From: Biomphalaria glabrata
Lineage: Eukaryota; Mollusca; Gastropoda; Planorbidae
Direction: 5' to 3'
DNA length: 64,000 bases
NCBI RefSeq assembly: GCF_947242115.1
Contig: NC_074721.1
Coordinates: 2,700,001-2,764,000 of the forward strand
Below, one piece after another: positions 20,401 through 30,858 of this stretch. Each line of letters opens with the position of its first letter. The first letter of the stretch is position 1. The notes beneath the pieces were generated by a model, which was given only the letters and a program-made list of their open reading frames with translations, did no database searches and was not told where the DNA came from. Both the position numbers and the translations under genes were made by a program.

Positions 20401-23400
20401 CCATTAAAAGGTTAAGCTGCTAAAAACCATTCAAAACATTTCATTTTCTATTCAATTCAAATTACAAATTTACTTCCTTTTATAAGAAAGAATTAAAAAA
20501 ACATATTTTCAAACTGAAAGAACATATAAGAATTATAATATGTAAAAATGGTACATTTTTATTAGTACTCACCGCTAACTAAGTCCTCCAACACAGAAGA
20601 TAAAATAGTTATAACCTGAGGGTTCCCTGTACTGGCCAATGCTATAGATGCTTGAGATAAAATGTAATCACCAACAAGTATTGACTGAAAAGAGATTGAG
20701 TTTCTTTACCTTATAAATACTACTCCAAATTAAATATAAATATATGCAATTAATTCCAATAGAGACATTACTTACTGAACCAAAAAAAAAGAAAAAGAAA
20801 CTCATTTCTAAAACTTATTGTATTGTTTGAAGCAAAGAAAATATTGTAATAAAATATCTAGATATTTTTTTTTTATAACAGTTAAGTCAAAAATTACTAA
20901 AACAGTTGACAACAGACTAAAAACTTATGAAATTTATGAAATAGCTCTAAGTACATATTTGTAGGATCAAAACGTTCATTTCAATTATTCAACAATTTTT
21001 TTTAAGAATTATAAACAGTTTTAATATTTTTTAAGCCTATAAAAATCTGGACTTTAAGGCTTATAGTCTGACCATAACATTACTCAGTGAATTCATTCAA
21101 ATTTTATTTTGTTAAATGTTACTAATAAAAGTGATCCTTTAATGTTCATGGTCACCATTTTGATTTAGATGTGAATTGTGTGTAGCAACATGTATGAGCT
21201 ATAGAACTGTTGAAGGAAAATCATGACTTAATGTAAACAAATTGATGGATCACGATACAAATGTATTTTTATTCATACAAAGCACATAATGATCAACATT
21301 GATTTGAGAAAACCACTGCTGGATATACTCTGATTATTGTTGGGAGATGGAGTGATTTATTCTGCCTGATCAAGCCAATCAACACTCTAAAAATTCTCAG
21401 CATGATGCTGAACTCTTTGCAATGTTTTATATCGCTTACAACCACCACAGAGTCAATAAGCAGATACCTCTTAAAGCCCCCTGTAGATATATGTCTAGCT
21501 AAAGCAAGTAGAGCTTTTGGCAACTTTTAGTATGAAAACATGACTATAAATGCATTGTTTTTTCAATCAATTGAACCAGAGCATAACCAGAAATATTATC
21601 TTGCTTTTTCTTTGTAATACTTAAATACTTATAGGGCTCATTTTTTGCAGACATTAATGGGAGCAAATATATGCTTTTTTTTTTTAAATCTGTTTGTCAC
21701 ATTCAGTTCTCAAAAACTAACAGCGCTTTTTTAAAAATCTGATTCACCTTCGCAAGTTAAGAGCTAATTTTGGAAAATCTATTTGTTTTAAACTAAATAT
21801 AGTCATTGTTTTTCTTCCCATACATATACACCATCTTTAAACAGAGATTTTTAAAGTCTTTACTTTCAGAAGCCACACATTTTTTAATCATTATAAAGAT
21901 AAGATAATTTATAAAAACAAACTTTTAAGCAACATTACAAGTTTCCACAAAAAAAACAACAACAACAACTATATCTAGTATCCTAATTATATTGTAAAAT
22001 CTACATTGATGAAATTAAATGAAAGAAAACCGCTTACTTTTCTCTGACCATACATTTTATTTAAACTACACTGTCCTCTCCGTGTATCCGAGGCATCTAT
22101 CACATCATCGTGAACAAGGCTGGCTGTGTGAATCATTTCGGCCACAATGGCAACTGTTTTTTGTTTACTCATTACCCTGAGATCAATGTAAACATTCGGC
22201 TCATAACAAGCAAAATATTAGAACTACTTCTTAAAAAACTAAGCTTTCACTAAGCTATATTAAAAAAAAACCACAATGAATTAATAGCCACTAATTAATT
22301 AACTCATTGGTCAATGTTTTCATTGATTCATAAGTTGTCATCAACAGAGAATAATTGTGGAAAGTTTCAACTGGATCCGAGAATGAGAAGTGAGAGAAAT
22401 AAGTAATTCTACACACACACACACAAAGGGGAAATTATAAATGTCTATACATCACAAGGTCTAAAAGGGCTACTTTCCTTTACCATGCCATTAACTTAGA
22501 ATACAAAAATTTGAAGGCTAAGTGACCCAAACTAGATGAAGGTAGACAGAGACTGTCTCAATGTCTGATATGGGGGCAGTTTAAAAAAGAAAAACTAAAT
22601 TGAGAATGACATGAGTGTTACAGCGTAAGGTTGAAGTTAGATGATTTATATACAAAAAATGTTACGATATTCATATGCATCAGGTATACGTATACTTTTT
22701 TTTTGTTATTGTCAATAGATAATTTATGAGGCACTACCTGTCACTTATATTAGTGCTGATGTTGCAAGCTTTTGACATGAGTAGTGCTACAAGTGGACGA
22801 AACGTCTTTCCTTTACCATCAAAGTAATAATGGGACATGGTCTTCAGCAGTGTTTCCTGAGTATTTAGTTGCTGAAGAACAAAATAAAATGAGCCACGTA
22901 GTAAATAACATACAATTGATAAAAAACAACTAAAATGGATTACATCTTTTTTTTTCTCTAATTATAAAGGTTTAATAATGTTGAGTCATCCAATTACTTT
23001 TGTATAAATGCAAATGTCTATATATTAGCAGTCATGTAGAAAAGATTAAAGAGAAAGCTTTGAATTTGCATTTAAAGATGTCCTAGAATCCCCCTGGCCC
23101 CAAACCTACCCATGCCATGTATGCAGCCGGCTTTTTAAACCGAGGATTGGACTTTACAGTCATCCCGAGTCCATAGGAAATGAGAAATGTGCTCATCTTT
23201 GACTACGAAGGAGGAGCTATAAATGCAAATGTCTATATATTAGCAGTCATGAAGAAAAGATTAAAGAGAAAGCTTTGAATTTGCCTTTAAAGATGTCCCA
23301 GAATCCCCCTGGCCCCAATAGATAATTAAAATTTGACCAAAAAAAAATAAAAACAGTTAGTGAGCCATTAAATCACCTGCTGCACAAGCCTCTCTCTCTT

Positions 23401-26400
23401 CAAACAAAGCATACATTACTAACAAGAACTATTAATAAAGTATTTTGAACTTCAAACACCCAGGTGAAGTCGCAATGAAAAAAAATAGCACCACTATCTA
23501 TTATAAAACACTTTTGTTTAAGAAAGCAAAATTCTTGGCAAGTGGCAAAGAGAAAATTATAGAGAAACAAGATGCTGAAGATAACCACAGAGGAGATGAT
23601 GGTAAATAAATGAGCAAGCTTTGTTTGTAAAAATGTCATGTTTCCGATGATCCTTCAGAGTTGAAGATAATCTATTTCTTAGTCCAAGCCTCCTGCAGGA
23701 CTTTAGGGGATGATGGCTAACCTCGGACTATCGAGACGACTGAGAGACAGTTCAGTTTGCATACCATATGAATGTATTTTTAGTCCTGCCTGAGCCCAAA
23801 GGGTGGAAATACATCGAAGAGCAAATAATGTGAATATGATCATAATGTGGACTACTGAAGAATATAGAGTTGAAGATAGGTGCCGAAAAAAATGTGATAC
23901 ATACATATATTAAACATAAATGATCAGCAGCACCAGGGACCAAGTTTTTAAATGAGAGAAAGTAGTGAATTAAATGCGATGAAAATAAGGAACTGTGCCG
24001 ACCAAGGCTCGAACCAGTAACCCTGGAAATAACAACACTGCCTAGCAATAACACACTAAGCAAACTTAACCTCTAGACCATCAAAATGTCCAAAAAAAAA
24101 AAAAACCAATATTCTTCCGTCAAGGGTCATTTCGCCCATAAGAAAATTACCACCCCCAGTGGTCAATGGTCACATGCCCTAGCTAGCCCATTCCCCCACC
24201 TCACCACATCTGTTCACCAACAACTTCAATAGAGCCGACACAGACAGCCATTAGGCATGTATTAGACAAACAATGGCTTAATTTTAATTGTGTATCTCTC
24301 ATAATGACACGTGGACACCATAAGTACATTACATATAGAAGCTTCAGTGGGTGTTGTTGTTTCCAGGGTCATTGGTTCTCTCATTTAAAAACTTGGTCCC
24401 TGGTGCTGCTGTTCATTTATGTTTAATATATGTATGTACTGAAGAATATGTTGTTTTATGTACAAATATTGTTTTATGTATTAGCATGCCTGACAGACAA
24501 TGGTTCTGTCAGCTCTTTCTGTTACAAAATATGTAAGTAACAGCTGGGACTGCTTAGCCACTTTTCATTAATCTTCTACTAAAGAGAAGCCTTATTAAGT
24601 TATTAAGTTTTTTGTAACTAACATACAATGTTCTAACTAACACTATATACAAATTTTATATTCAAATCCCACCTTTTTTATGTCATTAGCCAAGCTGGCC
24701 ATATCAGCCTCCACCAGTTTGTATGGATCAATGTCAACATACACATCCGGCTCATCTTTACCTACAGTAGAAAATGCTCTAACTGCCTGGACATTGCTGT
24801 ACTGACATGTAGATGGTAATGCTAGAATTGAAGTAGTGTTTGCATTCAATGTAGTGTAGATGAGGGAGGTTCTGTGTGTTGGACATAGTCTATGACTGTG
24901 ACAAGATGAAGAGCTACAAATCACCTAAAAATATGAAACAAAAAAGGTTAACAAAATGTTGAATGTATTATAAATAATAATAAAATCATGAGTCTAATAC
25001 TATATAAGATTGAATTTATGGTGCAAAAAAATTTTTCTTAGCATAGAAATAAAATGAGCAAGCCATTATCATTTAATCATCATCCTCTCTTGAGATGTTC
25101 ACTCATAATGCCAGGTCTCTTCTTATCACAATATTTGACATTGAAAACCCACACTTGTTTATAACATTCAGCCTCTGGGGCCACTACTTTATGTGTCAAG
25201 CTGAAATTACAAAGCTACAAAAATACTTGTGAATACAATTTTTTTAAACTATTTTTTTTCTATTAATAGAGTGATCCCTGACATGCTCATCTGCACAAAC
25301 CATCTACCAAGCATCTAGGAACTGACCGAGTTAAAAGTCAAGCTGTGTAAGTGTAAAACCTGATCAAAATATTTGTCAATTCGTGTGTGTGTGTGATCAA
25401 AACATTGAGAGGTCTTTGAAAAAATATTTATTTAAATACATATGTGGCTAACTAGAAGAGAGAAAGTTCTAAGCGTGTAGAATGACTATAAAAGGCAGAT
25501 GAGTCAAGATACGAGGGTCATTTTAGTCAATGGCTGTTTCGATAAGCAATTATGAATTGTACATACATAGCTCAAGGTATTTTACTTTCTTTGATTTATT
25601 CAAGTGATTAGTCTATGATGTAAATATTGTGTATCTTTGGAGTGATTACTTTATTGAATTGAGACTATAGAAGATATTAAACTCTTTAAACAAATTGTGT
25701 TCAACACTCTTTTTCTTCAGTAAGTTATTATAGAGGCACCTTTGAACCCTAACAACTCTTAAAACTGAGCAGCAAAGTGCTTGGCTTCCAAAAGTGGGTC
25801 CCGGGTTCAAGTTTTGGTGATGACTGGGGTCAATTTGGGTCATCTTTGGGTGCCTCTGAGTCCACCAAACTCTAAAAGGTACCTGACATTTATTGGGGAA
25901 AAATAAAGGCGGCTGGTTGTTGTGCTGGCCACATGACACCCTCGTTAACTGTGGGTCATAGAAACAGATGACTTTTACAACATCTGCCCTATACATTGCA
26001 AGGTATGAGAGGGGGAACTTTACATTACTACTTTTATATATATTTCATTGAATGGAAGATGCTAGAGTCCCATTGAAAGACATTTTTTGAGGTAGAACAC
26101 CCTGTGACACGAGTTACAGTGTCAGAAAGTTATGAAATTGATTGACACCACTGTATTATACTATTAATGACTATGAATTAGAAATGAATGATCAATATTA
26201 ACAATGATTATTATTGTTTAAAATCATTTCTTTCTAAAGACTTTAGGTAGTTTAACTTTAATAGCATTTTAAATCTATAAAACTAAGAATCTAGATTGGA
26301 TCTATCTAGATAGATTTATTTTATATTAGTCTATTACATATTAGATTTAATAATTATAATATCTCCACTTCCATAGTCTTAAGTCAATTTTTTAAAGTGT

Positions 26401-27229
26401 CTTAATTAGTGACTTTTTCTCCATATTCATAAAATAATATAGAAACCTGATTCTGCAATAATATAAACTAATACCCAATATATTTCAATTCAATATTTAC
26501 AATCGTTACAGAGGCGTAGTGTGAGAGAGGGGCAAGGGGGCACGGTACCCTGGGTTCCACCCTCAGGGGGTGCCACAAGCAGAAGCACCAAAACAAAAAT
26601 TATTGTAGATATTTTAGTTAGGTAAAATATATTCAAATGTTATTTGTATTATATAAATATTATTATTAAATACTTTTTATTTATAAGCCTAAATTTCTAT
26701 GTGATTTTCATGGACATGGAAAATGGGGGGGGGGGGGCTAATATCTATAAAGTTTCTTGCCCCACTAAGAGTAAGACTAAGAAACACTGACTAAAGTAAG
26801 AGTACTAATCTAGTAAGAGTAAGCCTCTGTGTCTGAATCATTACAACTTAAATTAATCATGATTATACTACGTCTAGGTGACTAGATGTAGATCTAGACA
26901 TGCATGACCTTTTTTTCTAGAGATCTAAATCTAGATATAACTTATCTAGATCTATATATTATTATATAAAAACTAGATCTATTACTTTAGTGACAAAGTG
27001 AAGCCTCTCTGTGTGTCTGAAGGACAAGGTCGTGCACACGTACGTATAAAACTACTGAAGGTGATGAAAACAAATTGACTATAATTACCACGTTTTGACT
27101 TCTTTTGTGAACAGCATATCGATAATCTTCTGAATTCCCTAAAAGAAATTCACAAGCTCTTAATTGTTCAATCACATTTTGTGTCCACTTGTTAAAATGC
27201 CGTGTCTCTTTCAATACTTTGAAAGACAT
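14430..27229 (-). CDS. PDSS1: All-trans polyprenyl (decaprenyl) diphosphate synthase subunit 1
   Basis: This is the catalytic subunit of mitochondrial polyprenyl diphosphate synthase. It adds isopentenyl units to an allylic primer to make the ubiquinone side chain, with PDSS2. Coding exons in transcript order: 27089-27229, 24673-24924, 22738-22871, 22038-22176, 20573-20684, 18709-18818, 17562-17642, 16243-16356, 14695-14775, 14430-14570. All borders are GT-AG, phases close, and 434 aa result (human about 415). Landmarks: YYFDGKGKTFRP (exon 3), first Asp-rich motif HDDVID and EMIHTASLVH (exon 4), GDYILSQASIALA (exon 5), GEFMQLGSKEDENERFSHYL (exon 6), AYQYGRNLGIAFQ (exon 7), and second Asp-rich motif LVDDLLDF with GKPTAADLKLGLATAPV (exon 8). 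Both Asp-rich motifs are intact. The first about 110 residues (exons 1-2) are poorly conserved, as expected for a mitochondrial targeting region. The start is the first ATG in exon 1; no ATG lies upstream in frame. Confidence 0.95.
15912..16171 (-). repeat. tRNA-derived SINE, family A, in PDSS1 intron 8
   Basis: Ends, read on the minus strand, are AGGGTCGTGGTGGCTGAGTG (A-box-like) and GGGGTGCTTTACTTTC. The internal GATGACC-like word (GATAACCTTTACATCATCTG) matches other family A members. The B box is lost. It lies between PDSS1 exons 9 and 8. Confidence 0.75.
17820..18180 (-). repeat. RTE-like LINE 3' coding remnant in PDSS1 intron 6
   Basis: The minus strand encodes TTMKKVQVFINDCL, then ERTKEPIEVDILQRRWRWIG and HTLRKPASNLARQALSWN, a well-known C-terminal signature of mollusc and flatworm endonuclease-reverse transcriptase LINEs. 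The end GAAGCTGGTCGATGGCATATG lies near 17825. It is broken and strongly 5'-truncated, lying between PDSS1 exons 7 and 6. Confidence 0.75.
18238..18360. repeat. 17-bp tandem repeat
   Basis: The unit TTTTATATTCTTTATAC repeats about seven times with a few indels. It is inside PDSS1 intron 6. The open frame through it is a by-product of repetition. Confidence 0.9.
18494..18690 (+). repeat. tRNA-derived SINE, family A, in PDSS1 intron 6
   Basis: The A box is TGGCTGAGCGGTAAAGCGC and the B-box region GATTGAATCC is slightly decayed. The body is GGTACCCGACAT, TGGGGAAAAGTGAAGGC and CATGACACCCTCG, ending ACTTTTACATC. It ends close to PDSS1 exon 6 (18709). Confidence 0.85.
18880..19090 (-). repeat. CR1/Jockey-superfamily LINE 3' tail
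   Basis: This is the same tail as at 2838-3035, with ACAGACGTTACTTCAAG, GATTCAGGCAATCCATTCCA and GGCACTAGGGAAGAA visible on the plus strand. It is in PDSS1 intron 5. Confidence 0.75.
23007..23322. repeat. About 97-bp duplication flanking a LINE zinc-finger tail
   Basis: Two near-identical segments (23007-23103 and 23219-23320), each with AATGTCTATATATTAGCAGT and GAATCCCCCTGGCCCCAA, flank about 115 bases that match the C-terminal zinc-finger end of the LINE at 35060-36085 (ATGCAGCCGGC, GGACTTTACAGTCAT). All are in PDSS1 intron 2. Confidence 0.75.
23570..23770 (-). repeat. Degraded tRNA-like SINE, family D
   Basis: The plus strand shows TTTGTAAAAATGTCATG, GATGATCCTTCAGAGTTGAAG, GCCTCCTGCAGGACTTTAGG and a decayed tRNA-like head near GGACTATCGAGACGACTGAG. 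Related pieces lie at 28060-28235 and 30590-30725, and possibly 39700-39830. Confidence 0.5.
23896..24085 (-). repeat. tRNA-derived SINE, family C
   Basis: On the minus strand the head is GATGGTCTAGAGGTTAAG (A box TGGTCTAGAGG) and the B box is GGTTCGAGCC, followed by CTCTCATTTAAAAACTTGG, TCCCTGGTGCTGCTGATC and an ATATATGTATGTA end. A 5'-truncated second copy lies at 24349-24445 on the opposite strand. Confidence 0.75.
24349..24445 (+). repeat. tRNA-derived SINE, family C, 5'-truncated
   Basis: Begins inside the tRNA-like part (TTGTTTCCAGGGTCATTGG) and continues CTCTCATTTAAAAACTTGGT and CCCTGGTGCTGCTG to ATATGTATGTACTG, matching the family C copy at 23896-24085 in inverse orientation. Confidence 0.7.
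25757..26018 (+). repeat. tRNA-derived SINE, family A, in PDSS1 intron 1
   Basis: The copy shows ACTGAGCAGCAAAGTGCTTGG, a B-box-like GGGTTCAAG, GGTGCCTCTGAGTCCACC, CATGACACCCTCGTTAAC and a terminal CAAGGTATGAGAGGGGAAC. The whole is full-length but diverged. Confidence 0.8.
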
Positions 27230-27839
27230 GTTTGGCGAAATCCTAGTTTCGTTTCGCAGCTTTAAAGGTATCAATTTTTGTTGATTTACCAATATAGGTC
27301 AAACTCACTGAACTAGAAAGTCTGCCATGATCTAGATCTAGAGTAGGTCACTAAGTGTGTAACAGTAAACAATCATTACTGTGCACTTTTTTTGTGTGTT
27401 AACCTCTGATCCATATAGGCTTATAGAATAGATCTAGATCTACTGTTACCAGATTATCCTCAGGTAAAACAGATCTTAAGCCATATTATAGATCTATATT
27501 TTAGAATAGATATTTAGATTTGTTAAGAGATATACATTTAAATTTAAAATATTGACTCTACTCTAGCCGACTCTAGCCCCATTTTGTCTGATAAAAGTCT
27601 GTTAAAAGTGTTATTAGTCACTTATCTCTAGTTTAGTGTTATTATTCTAGACTCTTATTTGTTTTGGCTCTGTTAAGATGTAACTCTGTTGTGTGTGTTG
27701 ATGAAAATGAGTATTGCAAAGTTGGGGGTGGGCTGGAAAGGGTGTGTCATATTACAGTGTATTACACCTGACCTCTGGAGTGGCAAAGTGTGGAGCTGAT
27801 AAATACTAGTTACTACCTATCGCCATATCGCTCAGTGCT

Positions 27840-28235
27840 CATGAATGTGCAACCTGATTTGTAAAAATGGGAAAAATGTTAACAGGCTTATTTTGTGTCT
27901 TATTTTCTCTTCCCACCTCAGCATATTCATTATCACCATTATCTTGCATTGTGGTGGTGGTGGTTGGGGGGTAATCTGGATGGTCAATTTAAGTGGTTGG
28001 TTTGCCTGGGCCTGTATTGCTGTGTGTGCCAAATAAAATGCCCTGGTCAGGATTTTCCATTGTTTCTGTTTGTAAAAATGTCTTGCATGTTTTGGATGTT
28101 CCTTCAAATTCTGAAGATAATTACATCCCAGTTCAAACCTGTAGCCACTGTAGGATGATGGCAGATTGCAGTATGCAGGGTTCTAATCTAACCCAGTAAC
28201 ATCAATACCACAGAAGAACAGTCCAGATCGCATAC
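27840..28235. repeat. Dispersed repeat pieces between PDSS1 and the FAXC-like gene
   Basis: 27840-27945 is duplicated at 29548-29665 (CATGAATGTGCAACCTGA, GGGAAAAATGTTAACAGGC, TCTTATTTTCTCTTCCCA). 28060-28235 resembles SINE family D. The overlapping short reading frames on both strands have no recognisable content. The 27230-30858 interval between the two divergent genes holds these, a family A SINE, and otherwise AT-rich sequence. Confidence 0.55.
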
Positions 28236-28648
28236 CTGAGGATCTGGCAGCTAATATTTAATTCACCATTTCCTCTCATTAAAACATATCAATTATAGAG
28301 CTGTCTCTCTATATAAGTAACATGCATCATATAGAGATTGCATTACTTGTTTGCTGATTTAACAAATAAGATCATTTTACAAGAGATAGTATAAGCAGCA
28401 TGACAGTTTGAAGAAGAGTTACTATGCCTTATTATAAGGCTTATAATAATTAATGATTTTAGTAAACAAAAAATTTTGAGACAGATTCTGGTAGTCCTAT
28501 TAGGTATTAACATAGGATGAAGATTTTTTTAAATTTAAAAACAAGTAAATTATAAAAAATAATACTTTTTAAATATAGACAACTCCTCCTTTATGAAGCC
28601 AATGAATGATTCATGAGAGCAATTATTTTACTCTCAATATCTAAGGAA

Positions 28649-28921
28649 TGGAGGCCTGGTGGCTGAGAGGTAAAGCGCTTGGCTACCGAACTGGGGTCCG
28701 GGGTTCGAATCCTGGTGAAGACTAGGATTTTTAAATTCAGGATCTTCTGGCACCTCTGAGTCCACCCAGCTCTAATGGGTACCTAACGTTAGTTGGGGAA
28801 AAGTAAAGGCGGTTGGTCGTTGTGCTGGCCACATGACACCCTCGTAAACCGTAGGCCACAGAAACAGATGACCTTTACATCATCTGCCCTATAGACCACA
28901 AGGTTTGAAAGGGGAACTTTA
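28649..28921 (+). repeat. tRNA-derived SINE, family A, reference-quality copy
   Basis: A box TGGCTGAGAGGTAAAGCGC and B box GGTTCGAATCC are intact. The body is GGCACCTCTGAGTCCACCC, GGTACCTAACGTTAGTTGGG and GTTGTGCTGGCCACATGACA, ending GGTTTGAAAGGGGAACTTTA. It is the clearest member of the family here. Confidence 0.9.
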
Positions 28922-30858
28922 CTATCTAATGAATGATAAATTTAAAAAAAAAAATTAAAACATTTCTACCCCCTCCCCACTAAAATAATCCTGGTTAAGG
29001 ACAGGGCTTTTTTTGTGATGGTATGCACCAGTATGGCGTACCGGCACCTTTTTAAATTTTCTTGTATTTTACTGTATATTATTAATTTATTAATAGTTAA
29101 AAGTTAGGCAATCCATCACTGAGTACCGGCACCTAATCACCGAGTACCGGCACCTATTTTTTTTTTTACAAAAGCACTGGTTAAGGGTATGTATAAATCT
29201 ACAGATCTATAAATCAGAGTATATGCAACTTCAATGATACACCTATAGATCTAGACTTAGAAGACAATGCGCAAATTTATTAAACTCTACATGAATAGTG
29301 CCTACTTGCGGAAATACCTGAAGAGGCCAGGCTGGTAATCTGTTCAAGATAAAGATTTTCTAGTCCTCTAGCAAAAATTTTATGAATTTTTTTTTTTGAT
29401 ACTTAGAAATATTATAACGGCTGCTCTAGAGTTTTCTAAGTGTGGCCAAATAGCTAGTAATTCTTTTCCCAAAGATATACATCAACCATCCATTTTATAG
29501 GAAAATCGTTAAAGCCATTTTCAAGAACCATGTCCATCCACCTACTCTGTGCCCATGAATGTGCAACCTGAATAGAGGATTTTTAAAAAAGGGGAAAAAT
29601 GTTAACAGGCGTATTTTGTTTCTTATTTTCTCTTCCCATCTCATGTTCATTATCACCATTATCTAAAAACTTAACATCAACTGCATTACTTTTGTTTCTT
29701 TCAGCTGCTGGTCTATGCAGTGTGAATTCAAAGCCATATTTAAATAAAACAGCCAATTTAGTTACACTTGGGTTTGTTAAAGAATTAAATCACAATGTGT
29801 GAGTACAGCTTACTGATCCTAGGCTATTTTATATTTGTCTCTCAGCATTTTCACACTCATGAAATTTAATAATGTTTTTTACAATACCTCTATTCAAGTC
29901 ACTCCTTCGTGGAACCTAGATCCAGGAGCCTGGACAGCTGATCTCAAAAACGCCTATAATGATTTTCCTAGAAATTTAACAGTTGATGTATATTGCTGAG
30001 AAAAGATTTACTAGCTTGTTGGCCACACTGGGAAAAACACTAGTTAGACCATTATAATTTTTCAAAGTAAAAAATAAATGTATTAAAATTTGGCTTGTCT
30101 AGACAGAAAAAAAAAAAATTGGCCATGGGCCAAAGTGTTCTGAAGTTAAATAATAATAGGGTAAATTTAAAATTCCCTCAATTTTATTGAAGCTTTACTT
30201 ATATTAGCTTTACTAATATTTTTTTTACACAAATCTGATAATAATTACATCTAGATTCTAGATCTTTTTCTTGTTAAGATGTAGACATTTGATTGTTGAA
30301 TGTTGCTTCTTGGTTTTATATGTTAAATAAAAGCACATCAAATATGTAGACTAATGTTCCTGTACTTTAAAAATTAATTTTTGATTTAAGGAAGTAATCA
30401 TTTCTTTTAATAATATTCTTGCATTTCCCAAAATGAAACCTGTGCAATTAAGACATAAAATAATTACTGAGTGATGACTAAGTAAAGACAATAAGAAATA
30501 GAGAATGAGTGATGAAGATCATTTTTAAGATCTAGCTATTCAGGACCTAAATTGTGTGCGCATGGGCCTACCCTGAATGTTTTGGCTCTATTGACTTGTT
30601 GGTTTCAGGATTGAAGCTTATTACATCCTAGCTAAAACCTCCAGCATGGTGGCAGCAGACAAGTTTAGAACTTGGGACTATTAAGACGACAGTCCGTTTT
30701 GCCTACCCCATGACCAGGCACCCATATAAGTCGCTTATTAACATTTTGGTATCTGCATAGGTGTTTTAAGGCTGGCTTAAGAAAATGAAATAGATTTAGA
30801 TTTATATTTAAAACAAAACTTTTTGCCGTCTGGTTTTCTAGTTTGTATGATTTTAGCC

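Noticed and set aside
26511-26765. Possible additional MITE starting near CAGAGGCGTAGTGTGAG
   Set aside because: The left end resembles the GGCGTAGCTAGG MITE, but no matching inverted right end or target duplication could be found.
27832-28199. Several overlapping reading frames on both strands
   Set aside because: They lie in a duplicated dispersed repeat and exclude one another; none resembles a known protein.
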